Below, piece after piece: positions 29,526 through 35,795 of a stretch of 38,463 nt of DNA. The notes beneath the pieces were generated by a model, which had not been told where the DNA came from, did no database searches, and saw only the letters and a list, made by a program, of their open reading frames with translations. Position 1 is the first letter of the stretch. Each line of letters opens with the position of its first letter. Both the position numbers and the translations under genes were made by a program. This stretch comes from a virus, in IMG/VR virus record IMGVR_UViG_3300035703_000203, positions 1 through 38,463 of that record. One strand, written 5' to 3'.

Positions 29526-30157
29526 GCGGCGCCCTCCAGTTCCCGCTTGGCCGCCCACATCTTCGCTTCCGACTGCATGATGGTGACGACGCGGGCATAA
29601 TCCACGTCAGACATAACCGCCTTCCAGTTGGCGCGGTTGTCTTCCCACGTCGCCTTGAAGTCCTCGGCGCTGGTCGCGGCCTTCAGGCCTTTGATGGCGA
29701 AGTCGGCGGCGCTGGGGCCGGTGTCCTTCGGCTCGGCAAACTCGGCCTTCAGTTCGGCGACGTACTTGTTGTCATCGAACAGGCCCAGGAACACATCGGC
29801 GTTGAACCCGAGTTGCGACAGGAGCTTAGTGAGCGCGTCCGTGGTCGCCTTCTTCAGCGCGTCGCTGTCGATGCGGCCCTTCTGGTTTTTCCACTCCGCG
29901 CCGCCGAACATGGGGCCGAACTTGTGCGTCCGGTCGCCATGCCAGAGCGTGACGGGAACGAACACCATCAGGTCATGAAAGATCGGCTCCCCGGCGTCAT
30001 AGCCCCAGCCTTCGCCGATGGGGCCGAAGGTCTCGGTTGCCCGCTTGATCTGGTAGGCGGCGCTGATGGCGGTAAAGCTGTGGCCAAGGTTCACCTTCTT
30101 CGTGTGAGCCGGGTCGGTCTTCTCGACCTGCGACCAGATGCGGAGGTTATCGGTCAT
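29522..30157 (-). CDS. Putative single-strand annealing / recombination protein
   Basis: 211 residues from ATG 30157. The N-terminal ~140 residues (NLRIWSQVEKTDPAHTKKV, ISAAYQIKRATETFGPIGEG, SDALKKATTDALTKLLSQLG, FDDN) form a block found across phages next to Gp157-like genes. The arrangement, a strand-turn core with a helical KKATTDAL-type segment, recalls Rad52-like annealing proteins. The annealing role is an inference. The C-terminal 60 residues are helical and acidic, and may bind SSB or partners. Confidence 0.6.
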   Translation of the reverse strand: MTDNLRIWSQVEKTDPAHTKKVNLGHSFTAISAAYQIKRATETFGPIGEGWGYDAGEPIFHDLMVFVPVTLWHGDRTHKFGPMFGGAEWKNQKGRIDSDALKKATTDALTKLLSQLGFNADVFLGLFDDNKYVAELKAEFAEPKDTGPSAADFAIKGLKAATSAEDFKATWEDNRANWKAVMSDVDYARVVTIMQSEAKMWAAKRELEGAA

Positions 30158-30356
30158 GTTCGGTCTCCTGAATGGCGCGCTCCAGAACGTCGGCGCGCTC
30201 GCGGAAGTGTCTGGCGTCTCGGGGATCGGGGGCCTTGGCGAGGCGGCGGGCGAAGGCGAGGCTTTCCCGCAAATGGCCCAAGTCCCACGCTTGCGGGATG
30301 CGGCCATCGATCAGCGTCCGGTGAGTGGTTCGGGACGGCGCGTCACAACTATTCAT
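30147..30356 (-). CDS. Small hypothetical protein
   Basis: 69 residues from ATG 30356, with GGAGGGAG upstream. It opens MNSCDAPSRTTH and continues ALAFARRLAK-type helices (LRESLAFARRLAKAPDPRDA, then FRERADVLERAI). The DNA encoding CDAPSRTTH is repeated almost exactly at 21260-21279 near the HD-protein gene. No function known. It overlaps the annealing-type gene by 11 bases. Confidence 0.65.
   Translation of the reverse strand: MNSCDAPSRTTHRTLIDGRIPQAWDLGHLRESLAFARRLAKAPDPRDARHFRERADVLERAIQETEHDR
30328..30347. repeat. 20-bp dispersed repeat, copy 2
   Basis: GTTCGGGACGGCGCGTCACA, differing from 21260-21279 at a single base. Here it is the 5' coding part of the 30147-30356 gene. Confidence 0.7.
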
Positions 30357-30447
30357 CACTCCCTCCAGGAAGCGTCTCTCCCCACGCCCTGAACAGAAAC
30401 AGGGCAGCTATAGTCAGGGCGGTAAGGGCGGCTTCGGTGAGGGTCAT
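30349..30447 (-). CDS. 32-aa membrane peptide
   Basis: The ATG overlaps the stop of the 30444-30647 gene. The product opens MTLTEAALTALTIAALFLF, a single hydrophobic helix, and has a short acidic end. Its stop lies within the start region of the next gene, whose ribosome site it spans. Coupling on both sides supports translation. Function unknown. Confidence 0.6.
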   Translation of the reverse strand: MTLTEAALTALTIAALFLFRAWGETLPGGSDE

Positions 30448-30647
30448 GCCGTCACCTCCGGCGCCCAGACCTTGCGCCGCTTGCCGTCAGCCCCGACACG
30501 TTCAACGATGACTTCCGCCGGGTACTTCGGATGTTGAAGACGCCGCCAGTGGTAGGCCGCCAGCTCTCGCGCTCGGGACAGAGCATCAACGGTGTCGATC
30601 ACCACGCGAGTGCGGGGGATCACGACCTGGTATCGGGGCTCGCTCAT
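30444..30647 (-). CDS. Small hypothetical protein
   Basis: 67 residues. Beta-rich start (EPRYQVVIPRTRVVIDTVD), then helix (ALSRARELAAYHWRRLQHP) and a second strand (AEVIVERVG). A compact alpha/beta mini-domain with a basic end (GKRRKVW). ATGA overlap with the upstream gene. No family recognised. Confidence 0.65.
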   Translation of the reverse strand: MSEPRYQVVIPRTRVVIDTVDALSRARELAAYHWRRLQHPKYPAEVIVERVGADGKRRKVWAPEVTA

Positions 30648-30835
30648 ACCGGCGCTCCATTCAGGAATTGACAGTCAGGGCACGGCGACCCGTCGTGGTC
30701 CTCGGCGGCCATGACTTCGTACGGTCGGCCCGTGGGGATGGGCTCCGAACAATCCGGGCAAGTCGCCGGGACAGTGCAGGCGTCAGGGCCTCCGATCTGG
30801 TCGGGGTCGGCGCTTAGGTTCCGGTCGGGGGTCAT
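30644..30835 (-). CDS. Small zinc-ribbon protein
   Basis: 63 residues from ATG 30835. Two CPDC knuckles about 30 residues apart (CPDCSEPIPTGRPYE ... SPCPDCQFLNG) form a probable zinc ribbon, preceded by an acidic Asp-rich start. Such small ribbons are common in phage early operons and may bind nucleic acid or host proteins. TGATG overlap with the upstream gene. Confidence 0.72.
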   Translation of the reverse strand: MTPDRNLSADPDQIGGPDACTVPATCPDCSEPIPTGRPYEVMAAEDHDGSPCPDCQFLNGAPV

Positions 30836-31158
30836 CACGCGGCTCCCTGACACTGACGCCAGCGACGGGCGGCGTTGATTGCGGTGTTGATCTCGACCAG
30901 CAGGCCCAAGGCCCCCGACACTCCGCCGCCCGAAAGGCGATCAAACGTCAGCTCGTCGATGATGATCTGGCGGACGGCGCGGGCTTCATCCAGGCTGAGG
31001 TAATTCATACCGCGCCAGATGACGTCGCCGCCCGAATGCCAGAACGAAAGAGGTCGGGAGGGGGCATTATTCGGGGGGCTCACCCCCTCCCTGCACGCGC
31101 TGCCCTTCTGAGGCTCACGCGGGGTCTTGTGCGGATCGGACCAGTCGAGGTCGCTCAT
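30835..31158 (-). CDS. Hypothetical protein
   Basis: 107 residues from ATG 31158, which overlaps the stop of the small membrane peptide upstream; the longer open frame to 31278 is less likely. It has a Pro-rich polar start (SDLDWSDPHKTPREPQKG), then a structured C-terminal half (MNYLSLDEARAVRQIIIDEL, LGLLVEINTAINAARRW). Local GC and codon use around 31040-31110 are less biased. Function unknown. Confidence 0.6.
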   Translation of the reverse strand: MSDLDWSDPHKTPREPQKGSACREGVSPPNNAPSRPLSFWHSGGDVIWRGMNYLSLDEARAVRQIIIDELTFDRLSGGGVSGALGLLVEINTAINAARRWRQCQGAA

Positions 31159-31241
31159 GACGTGATGATCCATGCGAGCGTCGCCCATACGATCAGGACG
31201 ACGGTGAGGTAATGGGATGCGGCGAGGCTGGGGCGGGTCAT
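31155..31241 (-). CDS. 28-aa membrane peptide
   Basis: ATGA overlaps join it to the genes on both sides. The product has a short polar start ([11 protein letters not shown]) and one membrane span (LTVVLIVWATLAWII). This is the second such coupled mini membrane gene in the operon, besides 30349-30447. Function unknown. Confidence 0.6.
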   Translation of the reverse strand: MTRPSLAASHYLTVVLIVWATLAWIITS

Positions 31242-31519
31242 CGACCGCTCGCCATTTCCCAGCGGTATTCCGCTGCACTCTCGGCGTGGTCGGTGTCGGC
31301 TTCGGCGAGGGCGTCCTCGGCTTCCGACAGGAAGTGTTCGAGGATCAGCGCGGAAAGCTCAGGCGTGACCGGAACCATGCGGCTGGTCTTGTGGCGCTGG
31401 CCGACCGGTGCGTGCCGGTCATAGAGGCAAAGGCCGATCTCGGTGATCTCGGCTTCCGCGTCGCGGTCAAGCGCTTGAACAAGCACTTTGACCTCAAGGC
31501 TGATGGTCGCGGTCTGCAT
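31238..31519 (-). CDS. Hypothetical protein sharing a leader with its neighbour
   Basis: 93 residues from ATG 31519, which overlaps the upstream TGA; the Arg-rich longer frame is just the antisense-frame reading of a repeat. Its first 16 coding bases are identical to those of the 32223 gene. The middle is beta-like ([20 protein letters not shown]) and the C-terminus helical and acidic ([19 protein letters not shown]). No family recognised. Confidence 0.65.
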   Translation of the reverse strand: MQTATISLEVKVLVQALDRDAEAEITEIGLCLYDRHAPVGQRHKTSRMVPVTPELSALILEHFLSEAEDALAEADTDHAESAAEYRWEMASGR

Positions 31520-32223
31520 CACGACACCCGCGCGAGACATTCGACCATGCCGTTCGCCAGTCGCGCCATAGCCTCTTGGCGGCGCGTTTTCTTGGCGTCG
31601 GCGTTGGCGTAGGCGTCGGCGTAGGCGTAGGCGTCGGCGTCGGCGTAGGCGTCGGCGTAGGCGTTGGCGTAGGCGTCGGCGTTGGCGTAGGCGTCGGCGT
31701 CGGCGTTGGCGTAGGCGTCGGCGTCGGCGTATTGCTCCCGGTACATCGGCTGGAGCGCCTCGCGCCATTCGGCTCTCGGCGCTCTGTCGCCGGTCAAAGC
31801 GCGCTCATGCAGCCCCTTAACCTTCAGAACGGCGTCGGTGGACAGCTTGCGAAGCTCGCGCCACTCAACGCCGAGTGGGCAGACCACATTAGCCTGCCAG
31901 TCATGGATGACGCTGAACGGAACCTTGCCGTCGAGGCGGGCGAGTTCAGCGTAGAACCGCTCGCCCCATGCGACGGCGGCGTCAAAATCCATGCCGTCGA
32001 AGAAGGTCGGCACCATTTGCGCCAGCCAACGCGGCATGACGGTTGCGGGGCACATCGCGTGGCCTTCAACATCGGGACCGAGAACGCCCAGCGCGCAGGC
32101 CAGTTGGCGTCCATCGTCGGCGGTCTTGTGCCAAGCGTTCTGAGTGAGGAGCCCGGCCTCGCGTGCGGCATGGAAGCGCTCGAACGCTTCAGCGGCGGTT
32201 TGGGCGGTGGTCGCGGTCTGCAT
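31519..32223 (-). CDS. Phage protein with (YA/DA/NA) dipeptide repeat
   Basis: 234 residues. Residues ~1-160 are a globular region ([40 protein letters not shown]). A 46-residue run of Tyr-Ala, Asp-Ala and Asn-Ala dipeptides follows, encoded by 23 hexanucleotide units, then a basic tail ([12 protein letters not shown]). Such YADA-type repeats occur in other phage early proteins of unknown function. Unit number is likely to vary by slippage in steps that keep the frame. It is the first gene of the leftward operon. Confidence 0.75.
   Translation of the reverse strand: MQTATTAQTAAEAFERFHAAREAGLLTQNAWHKTADDGRQLACALGVLGPDVEGHAMCPATVMPRWLAQMVPTFFDGMDFDAAVAWGERFYAELARLDGKVPFSVIHDWQANVVCPLGVEWRELRKLSTDAVLKVKGLHERALTGDRAPRAEWREALQPMYREQYADADAYANADADAYANADAYANAYADAYADADAYAYADAYANADAKKTRRQEAMARLANGMVECLARVS
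31594..31731. repeat. 23-unit hexanucleotide tandem repeat
   Basis: An uninterrupted run of GGCGTN (plus strand; N is C, A or T), 23 units over 138 bases, lying in frame within a gene on the minus strand. It encodes 23 dipeptides X-Ala with X Tyr, Asp or Asn. Confidence 0.95.
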
Positions 32224-32233
32224 GGGTGTCTCC

Positions 32234-32280
32234 CGTTCGATAGGGAGACGTTACCACGGGTTACGCGGGATGCAAGGGGA
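32234..32280 (-). promoter_or_regulatory. Leftward early promoter (PL-like) with operator
   Basis: Minus strand: TTGCAT, 16 bases, TAACGT, leading into the 32223 gene. Operator copy 1 (32250-32266) covers the spacer and -10 region. The same relation is seen at the rightward promoter. Confidence 0.55.
32250..32266. promoter_or_regulatory. Operator-like motif, copy 1
   Basis: GTTACCACGGGTTACGC, fitting the consensus RTTAC-N5-GTTACGC shared with 32282-32298 and, reversed, 32738-32754. It overlaps the leftward promoter. Confidence 0.65.
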
Positions 32281-32281
32281 A

Positions 32282-32298
32282 ATTACGGAGAGTTACGC
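32282..32298. promoter_or_regulatory. Operator-like motif, copy 2
   Basis: ATTACGGAGAGTTACGC. It lies 32 bases from copy 1 (about three helical turns), upstream of the leftward -35 and overlapping the last bases of the repressor gene. Confidence 0.65.
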
Positions 32299-32679
32299 AA
32301 AGCCGATCTTTAGCATCCGCTCGACCAGATCGATAATCTCGGCCTGTCTCTCTTCCGGCTGCTCCCGAATGGTGTTGACCAGATGCAGCTCCACAGCGGT
32401 TAGCGGCACGTCAAACGGCGTTCCGTGACCGGCTAAAAGCCATTGCCAGCTAACCCCGAACTTTTTGCCGAACTGCTGTGCAGCCGTGTGCGTAAGCTTT
32501 ATGTGCTTGGACGTGCCGGGCGCCCGCTCATAGGCGCGGTACGTGTGCTGGTTAAGGCCCAGGCTTTCAGCAGCGGCCCCTGCGTTGGGCGTGATGCCCT
32601 TTGACAGTTGCCACCGACACCGCGCCCACGTCAGGCGCTCGTGCCCGCCGTCCAACGATTCCCAATCCGCTAATTCCAT
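32293..32679 (-). CDS. CI-like repressor (XRE-type HTH)
   Basis: 128 residues from ATG 32679. No ribosome site is visible, so it may be read from a leaderless message, as lambda cI is from PRM. Residues ~15-75 form an HTH domain (RLTWARCRWQLSKGITPNAG, then LGLNQHTYRAYERAPG and FGVSWQWLLAGHGTPF). The C-terminus is a short helical dimerisation-type segment (QPEERQAEIIDLVERMLK). It lacks the S24 protease domain, so induction would not use RecA-stimulated self-cleavage. It is divergent from the cro-like gene and flanked by operator-like repeats. Confidence 0.85.
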   Translation of the reverse strand: MELADWESLDGGHERLTWARCRWQLSKGITPNAGAAAESLGLNQHTYRAYERAPGTSKHIKLTHTAAQQFGKKFGVSWQWLLAGHGTPFDVPLTAVELHLVNTIREQPEERQAEIIDLVERMLKIGFA

Positions 32680-32696
32680 AGCCGGGAAGGTTAACG

Positions 32697-32763
32697 GAAA
32701 CCGTGTGACGGGGGGTAATATCGGGCTTGATGCGAGCGCGTAACTCATGGTAATCCGTAGCCA
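32697..32763. promoter_or_regulatory. cI-cro divergent control region with PR- and PRM-like promoters
   Basis: Rightward: TTGATG (32727-32732), then about 17 bases, then GTAATC. Leftward toward the repressor: TTACGC, 17 bases, TATTAC. Operator copy 3 (32738-32754, minus orientation: ATTACCATGAGTTACGC) overlaps both the rightward -10/spacer and the leftward -35, so one bound protein could repress PR and control PRM. Confidence 0.55.
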
Positions 32764-32957
32764 TGACGCACTCTGACATCATCGAGCGCAAGGGCACCGC
32801 CGCTTTCGCGGATGCCCTTCGCATTTCGCCTGCGCACGTCCGTGTCTGGAAGTCGCGCCGCATCCCGCGAGCCGCTTACGCGGACATCATCACGGTCTTT
32901 CCCGATATCTCGCTGGACGACCTGAAAGCCGGTGAGCCCAAAGGCGAGGCCGCCTAG
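32763..32957 (+). CDS. Cro-like regulator
   Basis: 64 residues. THSDIIERKGTAAFADALRI, SPAHVRVWKSRRIPRAAYADI is a small HTH of the YdaS/Cro type, in which SPAHVRVWKSR would be the recognition helix. It sits directly opposite the repressor gene, the standard place of a lytic-growth antirepressor. Its stop abuts the next ATG. An intrinsic terminator lies about 160 bases downstream, comparable to lambda tR1 after cro. Confidence 0.82.
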   Translation: MTHSDIIERKGTAAFADALRISPAHVRVWKSRRIPRAAYADIITVFPDISLDDLKAGEPKGEAA

Positions 32958-33296
32958 ATGCCCGGTGCTGAACATACGCAGCGGGCCTCCAAACCCGCGC
33001 CAACGCGCTACGGGACAGAGGCTAACCTGCTTCGCCCCGATCCCCATAATCAAGACACCCCGGAGGCGACCACCGCTCGCCCGTCCGGTGAACTCCTCGC
33101 GGAGACCTTGCCTGAACTGCCCTCTGCCTCGTCTCGCCAGTCGGGGCAGAGGGCGTTTTTTCGGGCTGAACGTCTTCGCAAGGCCAAACGCTTGATGCGC
33201 TTCCGTCTGAGCCTTGAGGCCGTGGCGAACATCGCCGGTCTGTCCAAGGCAGAGCTTGACCTCGAACTGTGGAACTCACTGGGGAACGCCCGATGA
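32958..33296 (+). CDS. Hypothetical protein with intragenic terminator
   Basis: 112 residues as a single frame. The first ~70 are polar and look disordered (HTQRASKPAPTRYGTEA). The last ~35 (MRFRLSLEAVANIAGLSKAE...) resemble a small HTH, possibly CII-like in position. A strong terminator at 33119-33161 lies inside the frame and encodes part of it. Either the gene is read through only when RNA polymerase is antiterminated, or the true coding unit is shorter (for example from ATG 33194). Confidence 0.5.
   Translation: MPGAEHTQRASKPAPTRYGTEANLLRPDPHNQDTPEATTARPSGELLAETLPELPSASSRQSGQRAFFRAERLRKAKRLMRFRLSLEAVANIAGLSKAELDLELWNSLGNAR
33119..33161 (+). terminator. Strong intrinsic terminator downstream of cro
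   Basis: Perfect 10-bp stem: GCCCTCTGCC (33119-33128) with GGCAGAGGGC (33145-33154), a 16-base loop, then G and six T (33156-33161). It lies within an open frame in the rightward early operon. Confidence 0.88.
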
Positions 33297-33466
33297 TCGC
33301 CGCCCTTCGCCGCCTTCTCACCCCCAAGCAAGCCGCCCGTGAGGCCTTCCTTGACGCTCAGGTCGCCTACCTCGCCGCCATCGGTCGCAGGGACACCAGG
33401 GGCCAGAGAGAGGCCGGGAGGGCTCTGGTCGAAGCTGGCAAGCGCAAGCTGATGGTGGGCGCATGA
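33293..33466 (+). CDS. Small basic hypothetical protein
   Basis: 57 residues from ATG 33293, overlapping the previous stop by ATGA. Mostly one or two charged helices (KQAAREAFLDAQVAYLAAIG, then RGQREAGRALVEAGKRK). Its stop overlaps the next ATG. Function unknown. Confidence 0.65.
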   Translation: MIAALRRLLTPKQAAREAFLDAQVAYLAAIGRRDTRGQREAGRALVEAGKRKLMVGA

Positions 33467-33822
33467 CCCCCCGTACCGTTCCCGAGTGGTCCAGCGACAA
33501 CCCCGACGCCGCCATTCCCAAGGCGGTCAAGGCTCGTGTCTGGCTGAAGTACGAAGGCCGTTGCGCTCTGTCTGGCCGCAAGCTGGGGCCGGGCGATGCC
33601 GTGGATTTCGACCACATCACCCCGCTGTCCATGGGCGGCAAGCACGCTGAGAGCAACCTTCAACTGGTCTGTCGTGAGGCTCACCGGGAGAAGACCGCCA
33701 AGGAAGCCGGGCCGCGTTCGAAGGCCGCCCGGATGCACGCCAAGCACTTTGGCTACTGGCCTCCTTCGCCCCGCAAGCTCCAAGGCCGCAAATTCGCCAA
33801 GCGCGGGGAGGTGAGGGGATGA
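33463..33822 (+). CDS. HNH endonuclease A
   Basis: 119 residues. Core: GRCALSGRKLGPGDAVDFDH (with the DH of motif 1), then ITPLSMGGKHAESNLQLV, REAHREKT, the HNH arrangement. The usual paired CxxC is only partly present (Cys in ALSG context), so metal binding may be reduced. In phages such HNH proteins act in packaging, recombination or as homing nucleases. Here it is embedded in the replication arm with overlaps on both sides. Confidence 0.82.
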   Translation: MTPRTVPEWSSDNPDAAIPKAVKARVWLKYEGRCALSGRKLGPGDAVDFDHITPLSMGGKHAESNLQLVCREAHREKTAKEAGPRSKAARMHAKHFGYWPPSPRKLQGRKFAKRGEVRG

Positions 33823-34178
33823 GCCTCACCATGCGCGAAATCCTCCGCAAGCCGCAGAACACCGAATACCTGGTGAAGCACTACCCGACCGCCACGCCTG
33901 AGCAGATCGCGGACATGACGCGCCGTTGGAAGGTGTCCAAGGACGCCATCCGCCAGTACGCGGCGGCAATCGGGATCAAGCGCAATCGCGAGGCAGCACG
34001 GCAGGCTTACGCGGAGGGCGCCCGCGCCGCTGCGGAGAACGCTATTCCTTGGACGCCTCCCGAGCCTGATCGCGATGACGAGTATGTCGCCGCTCTGAGA
34101 GAACAAGGCGGGTTCCCGGTGCTTGTCTGGATCAACAGCGAACCCCGTCTCGTCTACCGTTCGGAGTGGGCGGCGTGA
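33819..34178 (+). CDS. HTH-containing hypothetical protein
   Basis: 119 residues. TPEQIADMTRRWKVSKDAIRQ plus AAAIGIKRNRE forms a probable helix-turn-helix (~25-62). The rest is an Ala-rich helix and a C-terminal FPVLVWINSEPRLVYRSEW strand pair. A DNA-binding regulator or replication accessory is plausible. Its start overlaps the HNH gene end and its stop overlaps a GTG. Confidence 0.65.
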   Translation: MSLTMREILRKPQNTEYLVKHYPTATPEQIADMTRRWKVSKDAIRQYAAAIGIKRNREAARQAYAEGARAAAENAIPWTPPEPDRDDEYVAALREQGGFPVLVWINSEPRLVYRSEWAA

Positions 34179-34396
34179 TCCACAGAAACATACACGGAAC
34201 TCCCCAGCCAAGTCATTGCGGCGACAGTGTTTCCGCTTCATCGGCGACAGGCATCGGCGAAACTGTCCACATGACCGCTTCGCCCAACTCCGCTCCCTCG
34301 ACTGCCTCCAGACCCGCCGATGCGTGGGTTCCGATTGGCGACGCCGCCAACGCTGTTCTCGCCAAGCTGAAGGTGGCCCATGATCCACGCCCTTGA
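34175..34396 (+). CDS. Small hypothetical protein before helicase
   Basis: 73 residues from GTG 34175 (GTGA overlap, GGAG about 9 bases upstream); ATG 34271 is an alternative. It is polar and Ser/Thr/Pro-rich, and ends with a short helix (DAWVPIGDAANAVLAKLKVA). It overlaps the helicase gene by 17 bases. The IGDAANAVLAKL tail resembles short helicase-loader or primase-binding segments only in a general way. No assignment. Confidence 0.5.
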   Translation: MIHRNIHGTPQPSHCGDSVSASSATGIGETVHMTASPNSAPSTASRPADAWVPIGDAANAVLAKLKVAHDPRP

Positions 34397-35795
34397 CGCC
34401 GAACTTTCCCTGATCGGGGCCGCCCTCACCGATGCCGAGGCGTGTGTCGAGGAGATCGAGCGGGTTCGCCCCGAACACTTCTTCGAGCCGGTCCACCAGA
34501 GGATTTGGGACGCCTGCCGCCGCCTGTCGCTCAACGGACGGGCCGACTTCGTGTCGGTCGCCGAGCATCTGGCGCAGGACAAGGGCTTTACCGAATGGGG
34601 CGGCCTGCCGATGCTGGCGGACCTGTACGAGCGCGGGACCGTCTGGACGGCGCAGGCTCACGCGGAAATCATCCTCGACCGCGCCGCCCGCCGGGCAATC
34701 TCCTACCTCACCGACGACGTGTCCAAGGCCGCGTTCAATACGGGCGAGGGGACCGCAGAAGAAATCCTGGCTGGCCTTGAGCGCGGGGCCGCAGAAATCG
34801 CCCGTGACGGCGTTTCCAAGGAGGCATGGAAGCCGCTTGCCTTCGTGGCGACGGAAGCCGTCAGGCTCGCTCGTGAGCGCCGGGGAATGCCCGGCCTGTC
34901 CATCGGGCTGTCCGAGGTGGATCGGATCACTGGCGGGCTTCGTAAGGGCCAGCTTACGCTTCTCGCTGGTCGCCCCGGCATGGGGAAGTCCACCGCCGCC
35001 CTTCAGATCGCCAAGGCGGTTGCGGAGCAGGGGAAGGGCGTCGCGTTCTTCTCCCTCGAAATGACCGAACCCGAGCTTGGCCTTCGCATGGCCTGCGACA
35101 TGGCGTTCGATCCCATGCGCCCGATGTATTCCGGTCAGGACGATAACCCGTCTTACTACAAGGCCGAATGGGGCTCGCTGGACGATGGCCAGTGGGGACG
35201 GCTCGAAAGCGCACAGAAGGCCATGAGCAGCCTTCCCGTGCTGTTCGATACCCGCCCCGCCCTCACGTCGGCGCAGATCATGTCCGCCGCCCGGCGCATC
35301 GTCCGCAACTGGCGCAAGTCCGGCATTGAGCCCGGCTGCATCATCGTGGATCACCTGGGCCTTATCCGCCCGGATCGGCAGACCGGGAACAAGGTCTCCG
35401 AGGTGGCCGAGGTGTCTGGCGCCCTGCGTGAAATGGCCAAGGCGCTGGAGGTTCCCCTTGTGGCCCTCTGCCAGCTTTCCCGTGACGTTGAGAAGCGCGA
35501 GGGCAAGGACCGCAGGCCGGGCCTGAGTGACCTTCGCTGGGCCGGTGAACTGGAGCAGGACGCGCATGTTGTCATGTTCCTGTATCGCCCGGAATACTAC
35601 CTCAAGGCCCCGGAGCCGACCGGCGACGAGATCAACGACGACAACGCCTATGGGGCGTACATCCGCAAGCTTGACCAGGTTCGGAACAAGCTGTTCTGGA
35701 TTGTGGCCAAGAACCGCCAAGGGCCGACCGCTGAGGCCGAGACGTTTTGCCGGATCGATTGCAGCGCCATCCGTGACATTCGGAGGGCCGCATGA
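34380..35795 (+). CDS. dnaB: DnaB-like replicative helicase
   Basis: 471 residues, normal for the family. The N-terminal domain (LDAELSLIGAALTDAEACVE, VRPEHFFEPVHQRIWDA) binds primase or loader. The RecA-like domain has Walker A GRPGMGKST (197-205), FFSLEMTEPEL, Walker B in GCIIVDHLGLI, ALCQLSRDVEKR and a C-terminal arginine-finger region (IVAKNRQGP). It unwinds the fork for phage replication. It lies between small early genes and the initiator-like gene and shares overlaps with both neighbours. Confidence 0.95.
   Translation: MIHALDAELSLIGAALTDAEACVEEIERVRPEHFFEPVHQRIWDACRRLSLNGRADFVSVAEHLAQDKGFTEWGGLPMLADLYERGTVWTAQAHAEIILDRAARRAISYLTDDVSKAAFNTGEGTAEEILAGLERGAAEIARDGVSKEAWKPLAFVATEAVRLARERRGMPGLSIGLSEVDRITGGLRKGQLTLLAGRPGMGKSTAALQIAKAVAEQGKGVAFFSLEMTEPELGLRMACDMAFDPMRPMYSGQDDNPSYYKAEWGSLDDGQWGRLESAQKAMSSLPVLFDTRPALTSAQIMSAARRIVRNWRKSGIEPGCIIVDHLGLIRPDRQTGNKVSEVAEVSGALREMAKALEVPLVALCQLSRDVEKREGKDRRPGLSDLRWAGELEQDAHVVMFLYRPEYYLKAPEPTGDEINDDNAYGAYIRKLDQVRNKLFWIVAKNRQGPTAEAETFCRIDCSAIRDIRRAA

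Noticed and set aside
31594-31731. CRISPR-like or satellite array
   Set aside because: Units are contiguous 6-mers without spacers, and the frame is kept as a protein-coding tract.
31238-31768. Arg/Leu-rich long start of the 31238 gene
   Set aside because: The Arg-rich part is only the out-of-frame reading of the hexanucleotide repeat. ATG 31519 with TGATG coupling is the natural start.
33753-35720. A 655-codon minus-strand frame opposite the helicase
   Set aside because: Shadow of the DnaB-like gene caused by codon bias; composition is that of an antisense frame.
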